From NCBI GenBank assembly GCA_039810045.1, contig JBDHWF010000020.1, positions 1-35,636 of the forward strand: a stretch of DNA of 35,636 nt. Reading direction: 5' to 3'. The position numbers and the translations under genes are program-made. The notes beneath the pieces are model-generated. The model had not been told where the DNA came from, ran no database searches, and saw only the letters and a list, made by a program, of their open reading frames with translations. The stretch is from CADCWN01 sp039810045. GTDB lineage: Bacteria > Chloroflexota > Chloroflexia > Thermomicrobiales > CADCWN01. Positions 7,282-14,498 of this stretch are shown here, piece after piece. The stretch's first letter is position 1. Each line of letters starts with the position of its first letter.

Positions 7282-9954
7282 TTACTGGGTGGTCTCCGCT
7301 GATTTCCCCAGCGCTTGCTGCTTCAGTTCATACAACTTTGTCAACGCTTCAAGCGGCGACAGGGCTTCAACCTCTAACCGACGCAATTCTTCGACCAAGG
7401 GGTCTGGCACCCCAAAGAGGGAAAGCTGAAATTGTGGCGGTGGTACAGGCGCAGGGCGTCGTCCCTTACTGCGCTCAGCGGTCCGCCCGCCACCACTTTC
7501 CAGGTCGGCGAGGATCTCACCCGCCCGCCGCACAACCGCCCGCGGCATCCCCGCGAGGCTGGCAACGTGAATCCCGTATGACCGATCGGCACCACCAGGA
7601 ACGACCCGCCGTAAGAAAACAACGCGGTCGCCTTCTTCCAGCACATCCATCCGCTCGTTCTGGACTCTGGGCAGGAGATCAGCCAGTGCAGTCAGCTCGT
7701 GATAGTGGGTAGCAAAGAGCGTGCGGCAACCAAGCCGGGGCGTATTGTGGATATATTCAGTCACGGCCCGCGCAATCGAAAGACCATCATACGTGCTGGT
7801 GCCGCGACCGATTTCGTCCAGCACAATCAGACTGCGGCGGGTGGCCGAGTTAAGAATTGCCGCCAGTTCCAGCATCTCCACCATGAACGTACTCTGCCCC
7901 GCCGAAAGATCGTCCTGCGCGCCGATGCGGGTGAAGATCCGATCCACCAGGCCGATCTCAGCGCGGTCTGCCGGAACGAATGCGCCAATCTGTGCCAGCA
8001 GGACGATCAGCGCGACCTGCCGTAGATAGGTTCTTTCCCCCGCCATATTCGGCCCAGTAATCAGGACGAGTTGGTGTGCGGTAGTGTCGAGGTGGGTGTC
8101 ATTCGGCACAAACCCTTCACTCGCCAGGGTCAGCGAAACTTCGACTGTCGGATGTCGCCCGCCAGCAATCGCAATCACTGCATCGTCGGCATCATTCAGA
8201 AGTGGGCGCACATAACGCCGCTCAACGGCCACTGTTGCCAACGCCGCAAAGAGATCGAGGTGCGCCAGCGCATCGGCGGCGCGCATCACGGCGGGCGCGG
8301 CGCTGGCAACGCCCTGCACCAGTTCGCGATAGATCGCCCCTTCCAGCGCCGTGATCCGTTCCTCCGCCCCGCTAACGAGCGTTTCGTATTCTTTCAGTTC
8401 GGGGGTGATATACCGCTCCGCCCCCACCAGCGTCTGCTTACGAATATATTCGGGGGGGATCGCGTCGCGGTGGGCGTGGCTGATTTCCAGGTAATAGCCA
8501 AAGACCTTGTTGTACCCCACCTTCAGCGCGCGAATCCCTGTGCGCTCGCGTTCCGTGCGTTCCAGGCCCGCGATATACGTTTTCGCCTCGTGCGCCTGCT
8601 GCCGTAACTGATCGAGATCGGGCGCAAAACCAGCGCGAATCGCGGGTACTTCGGGGTTCAGGTTCACGGGAGGATCATCGACCAGTGCCGCGGCGATCAT
8701 TGCCACCAGTTCGCCCAACCGCGCCGCTCGTAATGGGGGCAACCAGGCCGCTAATGGCGCCGCCGCCTCACCATTTTCCGTGGCGGCAATGGCTGCCAGT
8801 AGCTCTGGAATCCGCCCCAGCGAACGCCCCAGAGTAGCAAGGTCACGCGGCGTCGCCGCCCCGGAGACAGCCCGATTGATCAATCGCTCAAGATCGCCAA
8901 CGCCACTAAGTAATGGCGTCAGTCGCGCTCGTAGGAGCGCATCGCGCACACACAGATCAACGGCCTCTTGCCGCGCCAGTAAGGGAGCCAACGTTACTAA
9001 TGGTTGCCCCAGCCACCGCCGCAACAACCGCCCGCCCATCGGGGTCTTGGTCCGATCGATCGTTGCCAGCAGCGAACCACCACGCCCGCCCCTGGTTCCT
9101 TCGGTCAATTCCAGATTGCGTCGAGTCGCAGCGTCCAGCGGCATATAGGCATCGGTCGAATAGCCATGCAGTTCGGTGATCTGCGCCAGGTTGTTCAGTT
9201 GAGTCGCCGCCAGATAGTGCAATAACGCTCCTGCCGCCCGAATCGCAAACGGCTGACCGGCAATCCCAAAACCGTCGAGCGCGCCAACCGCGAAATGGTC
9301 GCGCAACAGCGCTTCGGCGTCATCTGTTCGCCAGGAGCGCGGCTCGGTGCGACTGGTATACGCTCCCGCTGGCAACCAGCCAGGGGGATCTTCTTCCTGC
9401 TGTCCCTCGGGCTCAGCGGGCAGCAAGATCTCGGCTGGGGCCAGCCGCAGCAATTCTTGCTCAATCGTTTCAGCCAGCGCTTCATTGTCGCCACGGCTGA
9501 TCTGAGTCGCGGCAAACTCACCAGTCGTAATATCAGCGTAGGCGATTCCCGCCCGTGTGCCTTCGGCTACCACAGCCACCAGATAGTTATTCGCATGGCC
9601 GGGCAACATCGTTGGTTCAACGACAGTACCAGGAGTTACCACGCGGGTAACCCGCCGCTCAACCAATTCACGCCCTCTTGTGGGCGCACCAACCTGTTCG
9701 CAAACAGCGACTTTATAGCCAGCGGCAATCAATTTGGCGATATGGGCTTCTGCAGAATGATAGGGCACACCAGCCAGCGGCAGCTTCTGCCCCCGCCCCA
9801 TCTCCCGCGAGGTCAGCGTAATATCGAGTACCTGGGCCGCAATCCTGGCGTCATCCTCGAAGGTTTCGTAGAAATCGCCCAGGCGGAAAAAAAGCAATAC
9901 ATCCGGGTACTGCCGCTTGATCGCCAGGTACTGCTGTCGAATCGGTGTGGTCAT
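7282..9954 (-). CDS. mutS: DNA mismatch repair protein MutS with altered Walker A motif
   Basis: This 890-residue protein has the full MutS layout. The mismatch-contact motif F28-Y-E30 lies in RLGDFYE, followed by connector, core, clamp and C-terminal ATPase domains. The ATPase signature DDLSAGQSTFMVEM, Walker B with LDEIGRGTSTYDG and the switch ATHYHEL are intact. Walker A reads GPNMAGERTYLRQ: residues 640-641 are Glu-Arg where the family has Lys-Ser. The codons GAA (8037-8035) and AGA (8034-8032) each differ from a Lys or Ser codon by one base, and the frame is undisturbed. Loss of this Lys should block ATP binding or hydrolysis in a normal MutS. MutL is not in the window. A promoter lies 50 bases upstream. 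Confidence 0.96.
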   Translation of the reverse strand: MTTPIRQQYLAIKRQYPDVLLFFRLGDFYETFEDDARIAAQVLDITLTSREMGRGQKLPLAGVPYHSAEAHIAKLIAAGYKVAVCEQVGAPTRGRELVERRVTRVVTPGTVVEPTMLPGHANNYLVAVVAEGTRAGIAYADITTGEFAATQISRGDNEALAETIEQELLRLAPAEILLPAEPEGQQEEDPPGWLPAGAYTSRTEPRSWRTDDAEALLRDHFAVGALDGFGIAGQPFAIRAAGALLHYLAATQLNNLAQITELHGYSTDAYMPLDAATRRNLELTEGTRGGRGGSLLATIDRTKTPMGGRLLRRWLGQPLVTLAPLLARQEAVDLCVRDALLRARLTPLLSGVGDLERLINRAVSGAATPRDLATLGRSLGRIPELLAAIAATENGEAAAPLAAWLPPLRAARLGELVAMIAAALVDDPPVNLNPEVPAIRAGFAPDLDQLRQQAHEAKTYIAGLERTERERTGIRALKVGYNKVFGYYLEISHAHRDAIPPEYIRKQTLVGAERYITPELKEYETLVSGAEERITALEGAIYRELVQGVASAAPAVMRAADALAHLDLFAALATVAVERRYVRPLLNDADDAVIAIAGGRHPTVEVSLTLASEGFVPNDTHLDTTAHQLVLITGPNMAGERTYLRQVALIVLLAQIGAFVPADRAEIGLVDRIFTRIGAQDDLSAGQSTFMVEMLELAAILNSATRRSLIVLDEIGRGTSTYDGLSIARAVTEYIHNTPRLGCRTLFATHYHELTALADLLPRVQNERMDVLEEGDRVVFLRRVVPGGADRSYGIHVASLAGMPRAVVRRAGEILADLESGGGRTAERSKGRRPAPVPPPQFQLSLFGVPDPLVEELRRLEVEALSPLEALTKLYELKQQALGKSAETTQ

Positions 9955-10002
9955 CCGCGTTGTGCCTTAGCGCGAGGGTATACGTACACTTGCCACAAAG
10001 GG

Positions 10003-10031
10003 ATTATAGGGGCAACTCTGCTTTGCTTCAA
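10003..10031 (-). promoter_or_regulatory. sigma-70-type promoter for mutS
   Basis: On the minus strand, TTGAAG (10031-10026) and TATAAT (10008-10003) are separated by 17 bases. The -10 box is a perfect match and the -35 matches four of six. Transcription would start near 9997, about 43 bases before the mutS ATG. The rest of 9955-10253 shows only a short stem (ACAACG/CGTTGT) just before the sodA ribosome site. Confidence 0.65.
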
Positions 10032-10253
10032 CTGGGATGGATTGGATGATTTACTCAGTGATTATGTCAATTTACCCCAGTGGGTTGAGCCTGGCGAGAT
10101 CGCCACTATCGCCCTGGCAATCACGCCAGATTCTTGGTGATGGCAGGGTTCTTGCCTTGCTCCACTGTAGGAAGGGTGATACCCTAGGAAGGTCGGTACA
10201 TCGTTGGTACTGACTGTTGGACAACGACACCATAACGTTGTGGAGGTAAGGAA

Positions 10254-10868
10254 ATGGCTTACGAACTCGCACCACTACCATATCCAAACAATGCACTGGA
10301 ACCACACATTGATGCCCAGACGATGGAAATCCATCACGACAAGCATCATGCCACCTACGTGACCAATCTTAATAATGCGCTGAAAGATTTGCCTGAATTG
10401 GCGAAACTGGACATTGATGAATTGATCGCGCATCTGGACAAGGTGCCAGAAGCAGCCCGCACCGCCGTCCGCAACAATGGTGGCGGCCATGCCAACCACA
10501 CCTTGTTCTGGTCTGTACTCGGGCCAAATGGTGGTGGGGAACCAAGTGGCGATCTGGCGAAAGCGATCGATAGTGCCTTTGGCTCGTTTGAGAACTTTAA
10601 GAAAGAACTGACGACCGCTGGCACAGGCCGCTTCGGGAGTGGCTGGGCCTGGCTGGTTGCGGCCCCCGATGGCAAGCTCAGCATTGTCAGCACCCCGAAC
10701 CAGGATAGTCCCCTGATGGAAGGCAAAACTCCCATCTTCGGCATCGACGTTTGGGAACACGCCTACTATCTGAAGTATCAGAACAAGCGGCCAGATTACC
10801 TCGCCGCAATCTTCAATGTGATCAACTGGGACGCCGTTGCTAAGCGGTACGCCGACGCCCAGAAGTAA
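10254..10868 (+). CDS. sodA: superoxide dismutase, Mn/Fe family (Mn-type features)
   Basis: This 204-residue enzyme converts superoxide to hydrogen peroxide and oxygen in the cytoplasm. The four metal ligands are H27 (IHHDKHH), H82 (GGHANH), D165 and H169 (DVWEHAYYLKY). The Gly-rich NNGGGHANH segment and Q150 in TPNQDSP are the arrangement typical of Mn enzymes, where the outer-sphere Gln comes from the C-terminal domain. Metal use is therefore inferred as manganese. The start ATG is preceded by GGAGG and AAGGA. A perfect palindrome that may act as a terminator follows 31 bases after the stop. The gene is divergent from mutS. No redox regulator site is visible. Confidence 0.96.
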   Translation: MAYELAPLPYPNNALEPHIDAQTMEIHHDKHHATYVTNLNNALKDLPELAKLDIDELIAHLDKVPEAARTAVRNNGGGHANHTLFWSVLGPNGGGEPSGDLAKAIDSAFGSFENFKKELTTAGTGRFGSGWAWLVAAPDGKLSIVSTPNQDSPLMEGKTPIFGIDVWEHAYYLKYQNKRPDYLAAIFNVINWDAVAKRYADAQK

Positions 10869-10899
10869 GCACCATTCAGCGCTAAATAGTGAATCCGCA

Positions 10900-10925
10900 A
10901 AGGGGCAGCCAATTGGCTGCCCCTT
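10900..10925 (+). terminator. 26-bp perfect palindrome after sodA
   Basis: AAGGGGCAGCC, AATT and GGCTGCCCCTT form an unbroken 26-base dyad 31 bases after the sodA stop. As RNA it would fold to an 11-bp GC-rich stem with a four-base loop. The sequence after it (GCTCAATATT) is not a U-tract. Confidence 0.65.
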
Positions 10926-11053
10926 GCTCAATATTGCCAGTGCCGCCTTTCTGGATCGCAAAAACAGTGGCATCGACCTTGCGCTACTGCGGCTTGTAAG
11001 CAACTCTACGCTTACTTTGAAGCGCGAGTAATGATGCTGAAAAGGAGAGGTAG

Positions 11054-11722
11054 ATGACTGAGCAACTTTATGTACGCGATGTGATGGTTGAACTCACCCA
11101 GGCGATTCGCGATACCCAGACATTGATTGCTGCCCGCCAGCGTATGCAGGGCGATATGCGCGTCAAATCATTGATTGTTGTTGACGAGAATAATCACCCG
11201 CTTGGAGCTATTCGCTACAACGATATGAGCCAGGCCGAAGCACAGGGCACCGTCGCCGATTTCCTGGTAAGCAATATCCCCACTGTCAGCCCCGATGATG
11301 CACTGGAAAGTGTGACCGGGATTATGTCGGAATATGATGTTGACCGACTCGCTGTTGTTGATAGCAGTGGCGCAATTGTTGGCGAGCTTCCCCGTGAGGC
11401 GCTAACGTTAAGCGAGACGACTGGTACTGCCTCGGGAATCCCGCTTGATGACCTTGTTGATCGGGATACCCCAGTGTATCAGGTGACCCCAGATATGGCG
11501 GTAGTCGGGCGTAATGGCCACAAGATTGGGAAGGTCCGCGAAGTGCTCTCCGATGCGGCTACTGGCGCACTCACGCACGTCATTGTCCATACTGGCCTGA
11601 TCTTCGATCACAACAAGTCAGTGCCGGCTGACCTGGTCGAAGGTGTGAGCGGCGATGAGGTGATGCTGAAGGTCGAGAAGAGCGAAATTGACGCGCTGCC
11701 CGACCTGGAAGAAATCTCCTAA
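11054..11722 (+). CDS. CBS-pair and PRC-barrel-like domain protein
   Basis: This 222-residue soluble protein begins with two CBS motifs. The first is near residues 5-60 (RVKSLIVVDENNHPLGAI) and the second near 70-115 (VDRLAVVDSSGAIVGELP). CBS pairs usually bind adenosyl nucleotides and act as sensors. The C-terminal part, about residues 135-215, has the beta-rich pattern of a PRC-barrel (GRNGHKIGKVREVLSD, HVIVHTGLIF, VPADLVEGV), a fold often seen in stress proteins. AGGAGAGG lies just before ATG 11054. A short dyad, GTAAGC/GCTTAC (10996-11015), lies in the leader. The ligand and target are unknown. A role in stress sensing next to sodA is only suggested by the position. Confidence 0.85.
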   Translation: MTEQLYVRDVMVELTQAIRDTQTLIAARQRMQGDMRVKSLIVVDENNHPLGAIRYNDMSQAEAQGTVADFLVSNIPTVSPDDALESVTGIMSEYDVDRLAVVDSSGAIVGELPREALTLSETTGTASGIPLDDLVDRDTPVYQVTPDMAVVGRNGHKIGKVREVLSDAATGALTHVIVHTGLIFDHNKSVPADLVEGVSGDEVMLKVEKSEIDALPDLEEIS

Positions 11723-11750
11723 CTCTCCGCAAAAACTCAAAGCAAACCGC

Positions 11751-11788
11751 GAAGCGGGGTGGGCCTTGATCAAGGCCCACCCCGCTTC
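11751..11788. terminator. 38-bp perfect palindrome between converging genes
   Basis: The left half starts GAAGCGGGGTGGGCCTTGA and the right half (11770-11788) is its exact reverse complement, without a spacer. It lies 28 bases after the CBS protein stop and 14 bases beyond the SDR stop on the other strand, so it can serve both genes. There is no U-tract on either side. Confidence 0.75.
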
Positions 11789-11802
11789 CAGTCTCTGGAT
11801 CC

Positions 11803-12483
11803 TTAGAGGTGTGAAGCGTAGGCCTCGTTATAGAGGATCTCCCGCGACCATTCACCGGGCGGCTGCGCGTGTAACAGCCAATAAGTCTCAGCAATGCGCT
11901 CGGCATCAAAGAGCGACCCCTCACGCATTTCGCCCAGAATCGTCACCGTAGCCGCATGAATGCCTTGTGGTTCAACTTCAGCCGCCAGATTCAGCGCCAA
12001 GCTACGCAACGCCGCCTTGCCGATCCCCAGCGAGGCCATCGGTGCATAGGTATTCATCGCAAACCCGCCACCAGTCAGAATAATCGTCCCTTCACCGCGT
12101 TCGCGCATTGTGGGCAGCACCTCACGCGCACAGGCGAGCGCACTGACGACACTCACGGTCAAGTCACCCAGCAATTGCTCGTTGGTGAGTTGTGAGGGCA
12201 CACCATGCGTGAAGGCACTCGCGTTATAAACCAGCACATCTGGCGCGCTCAATTCAGTGCTGATCCGCGAGAATAACGCCGGAATCTCGGCCAAATTGGC
12301 GAGGTCAGCCTGATACGCCGCTGCTGTATCGCCCTCAGCGTGCAATTCCGCGATATAGCCTTGCAACGCTTCAAGCCGCCTGGCCACCAGCGCGATCTGA
12401 AATCCCTCACGCGCAAAACGTCGGGCTACCGCCATACCCAAGCGCGGCCCGGCTCCGACGATTACACATGTTTGCCCGTCCAC
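11803..12483 (-). CDS. atypical SDR family protein lacking the catalytic Ser and Tyr
   Basis: This 226-residue protein has the fold signatures of a classical short-chain dehydrogenase. The nucleotide-binding turn is GAGPRLGMA, a GxGPxLG variant rather than TGxxxGxG. A basic ARR after beta-2 hints at NADP, and YNAS replaces NNAG. The usual YxxxK is replaced: K156 remains in SLGIGKAALR, but the position four residues before it is L152, and the active-site Ser strand reads ILTGGGF. Without Ser and Tyr, normal hydride-transfer chemistry is unlikely. Some SDR subfamilies with GAGPGLG turns look similar, so this may be an established non-catalytic or differently acting branch. The gene follows argF on the same strand after an 88-base gap. 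Confidence 0.85.
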   Translation of the reverse strand: MDGQTCVIVGAGPRLGMAVARRFAREGFQIALVARRLEALQGYIAELHAEGDTAAAYQADLANLAEIPALFSRISTELSAPDVLVYNASAFTHGVPSQLTNEQLLGDLTVSVVSALACAREVLPTMRERGEGTIILTGGGFAMNTYAPMASLGIGKAALRSLALNLAAEVEPQGIHAATVTILGEMREGSLFDAERIAETYWLLHAQPPGEWSREILYNEAYASHL

Positions 12484-12571
12484 GCGCCGCGCCCTTTCCT
12501 ATATCCACCAACTCTCCAAGCAGAATCCCGTTATCGCCCATTTTAGCAGCAACGTGCCGTGACGCCAGCCT

Positions 12572-13543
12572 TTAGCGCCCGCCCATATCGGGCAATGCAC
12601 CCTGTGGGCCAACCAACAGTTCGACCAGTAAGGCTTTCTGCACATGCAGCCGATTCTCGGTTTGGTCGAAAACGATTGACTGTGGGCCATCAACCACCTC
12701 AGTCGAAACTTCTTGTTCGCGCAGCACTGGTAAGCAATGCATGAACACAGCGTCGGGATGCGTCGAATCCATCAGGCCATCAGTCACGCGATACGGCTCC
12801 AGGTCATCGACAGGCATTGTCTCGGGATCGCCCATATTCCGCCAGACATCGGTGTAGACAATATCGGCAAAGCGCACCCCTACATAGGTGTCGTGTTCCA
12901 CCACGACCGTTGCCCCGCTCGCCGCCGCGTGGCGTTCAGCTCGCGCCAGGATTTCAGGATTCGGCATTCTGGTTGGCGGGCAAACAACGCGCACATTCAG
13001 GCCCAGCATCGCGCCGGAAAGCATCAGGGAGTGGCACATATTATTCGCCCCGCCCACAAATGCCAGGGTCTGCCCTGCCCAGCCGCCAAACTTCTCACGA
13101 ATCGTCAGCATATCACAGAGAGCCTGGCAGGGATGCAAGAGGTCAGAGAGGCCATTGATCGTTGGCAAACCACCCAGGCTGAGTTTGTCCAGCGATTGCT
13201 GTTCCATCACGCGCGCCATAATTGCATCGACATAGCGGGCCAGCACGTAGCTCGTGTCTTCAATGGTCTCCCCGCGCCCAAGTTGCAGATCGCGGGCGGA
13301 GAGAAAGAGCGCATGGCCGCCAAGTTGCGCCACCCCAGCCTCGAACGATACACGGGTGCGAAGTGACACTTTCTCAAACAGCAGGGCGACAGTCTTGCCC
13401 CGCAAGAGGTGGTCATGCAAAATGCCCTGCTGACGTTCTGACTTCAGGTGGGCCGCATGGTCGAGAACCTGGATCAGCTCAGCCGGAGTAAAGTCGTCAT
13501 CAGCGATGAAATTGCGCCCTTTCAGCGATTGTGCTACGGCCAT
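12572..13543 (-). CDS. argF: ornithine carbamoyltransferase
   Basis: This 323-residue enzyme makes citrulline from ornithine and carbamoyl phosphate in arginine synthesis. The carbamoyl-phosphate motifs are S60-L-R-T-R64 in FEKVSLRTRVSFE and H137-P-C-Q. The HCLP motif is at 269-272 and ENRLHVQKA is near the end. The ornithine loop reads DVWRNMG at 232-238, with Asn236 where most ornithine enzymes have Ser (the SMG motif). This leaves some doubt about the exact amine substrate. The start ATG 13543 follows GAGGAGA at 13553-13547. The frame is open further upstream to 13693, but that part overlaps upp and lacks family sequence. No other arg gene is in the window. Confidence 0.93.
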   Translation of the reverse strand: MAVAQSLKGRNFIADDDFTPAELIQVLDHAAHLKSERQQGILHDHLLRGKTVALLFEKVSLRTRVSFEAGVAQLGGHALFLSARDLQLGRGETIEDTSYVLARYVDAIMARVMEQQSLDKLSLGGLPTINGLSDLLHPCQALCDMLTIREKFGGWAGQTLAFVGGANNMCHSLMLSGAMLGLNVRVVCPPTRMPNPEILARAERHAAASGATVVVEHDTYVGVRFADIVYTDVWRNMGDPETMPVDDLEPYRVTDGLMDSTHPDAVFMHCLPVLREQEVSTEVVDGPQSIVFDQTENRLHVQKALLVELLVGPQGALPDMGGR

Positions 13544-13546
13544 TGT

Positions 13547-13574
13547 TCTCCTCATTCGTGATCCCCCAGGATCA
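13547..13574 (-). promoter_or_regulatory. hairpin directly before the argF ribosome-binding site
   Basis: On the minus strand TGATCC (13574-13569) and GGATCA (13564-13559) form a 6-bp stem with a 4-base loop. Five bases later comes the GAGGAGA ribosome site at 13553-13547. It is close enough to affect ribosome access, but the stem is short. Confidence 0.35.
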
Positions 13575-13582
13575 ATATTGGC

Positions 13583-13606
13583 GCGGCGAGCAACGTTGCC
13601 CGCCGC
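13583..13606 (-). terminator. near-perfect 24-bp palindrome between upp and argF
   Basis: The two 12-base halves (GCGGCGAGCAAC and GTTGCCCGCCGC) match as a dyad at 22 of 24 positions, with one mismatched pair. It lies 19 bases after the upp stop. There is no U-tract. It probably separates upp from argF or weakens read-through. Confidence 0.5.
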
Positions 13607-13625
13607 AGCAAGTGCCGCGATTACG

Positions 13626-14324
13626 TTATTCGCCAGTATGGAAAACCCGATCTCCAGCATCCCCAAGGCCGGGACAGATATACCCCTGGGCATTCAGTTC
13701 ACGGTCAAGCGCCCCAACATAGATCTGCACGTCAGGGTGAGCCTCAGCCAACCGCTGCACGCCATATGGCGCGGCCACGATCCCGATATAGGTGATCTGC
13801 TCAGCCCCCACCTCTTTCACCAGTTCTACGGCGCTGACTGCCGAGCCACCAGTCGCCAGCATCGGATCGACGACAATACAATGGGCGGCCTGCCCACTCC
13901 GCATCGTGCGATTATAGTAAGGTACTGGTCGTAACGTTTCCTCATCGCGATAGAGGCCAAGGTGCCAGACTCGCGCCTCAGGTAACAGGCGCAGTAACGG
14001 CTCAACCATCGCCAGCCCCGCCCGCATAATCGGCACAATAGCAATCGGTTGGGCCACCTTGACCCCAGCCATCCGCTCTAAAGGCGTCGTAATCAACGCT
14101 TCGGTCAGCGGCAAGTGTGCTAGTGCTTCATAGCCAATCAGCGTGGTCAGCGTATTGAGCAGTTCGCGAAAACGGGCAGGTGGGGTCTCCACTGCCCGCA
14201 GTAACGTCAGTTGCACCGCAATCAGCGGATGGGTCGCGACATGGAGTTGCGGCTGCTGCAGGGCCTCCTCGCGGGTTGGCTGGCTGCGACTGGCCATTGG
14301 CTGTGGACGTGCGCCTTCAACCAC
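13626..14324 (-). CDS. upp: uracil phosphoribosyltransferase
   Basis: This 232-residue enzyme salvages uracil to UMP with PRPP in the cytoplasm. The PRPP-binding loop VVDPMLATGGSA and the uracil-binding end YICPGLGDAGDRVF are diagnostic. The region IVPIMRAGLAMVEP is also typical. The protein is longer than the usual roughly 209 residues because of an N-terminal extension of about 23 residues rich in Gln, Arg and Pro. The start is GTG 14324, supported by GAGGAGA 7 bases upstream; an in-frame ATG at 14297 has no such site. The gene is divergent from the sorbosone-dehydrogenase-like lipoprotein gene and lies upstream of argF. Confidence 0.95.
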   Translation of the reverse strand: MVEGARPQPMASRSQPTREEALQQPQLHVATHPLIAVQLTLLRAVETPPARFRELLNTLTTLIGYEALAHLPLTEALITTPLERMAGVKVAQPIAIVPIMRAGLAMVEPLLRLLPEARVWHLGLYRDEETLRPVPYYNRTMRSGQAAHCIVVDPMLATGGSAVSAVELVKEVGAEQITYIGIVAAPYGVQRLAEAHPDVQIYVGALDRELNAQGYICPGLGDAGDRVFHTGE

Positions 14325-14498
14325 CGTACTGTCTCCTCACCATCCGCTCAACCAGACAAGAAGCACGCCAAGATCCCCCAGAAGGCGTGTAGTATACACT
14401 ACCAATACCGTCACTACTCTGTGGAAGCAGTGGAACGAAACGGTAGTGAAGCGCGTTTTTCTGACAACGTGCTTCTGGCGAAACGAAAAGGGGTGGCA

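Noticed and set aside
6855..7712. 285-codon plus-strand open frame
   Set aside because: It is antisense to mutS and the Cys/His protein, both with strong ribosome sites, and it shows no family motif.
7282..9954. frameshift as the cause of the unusual MutS Walker A
   Set aside because: The reading frame is continuous and flanking residues match the family on both sides, so substitutions explain it better.
9295..10140. 281-codon plus-strand open frame antisense to the start of mutS
   Set aside because: Most of it is the complement of mutS coding sequence. The last 40 codons outside mutS look protein-like, but have no start or ribosome site of their own.
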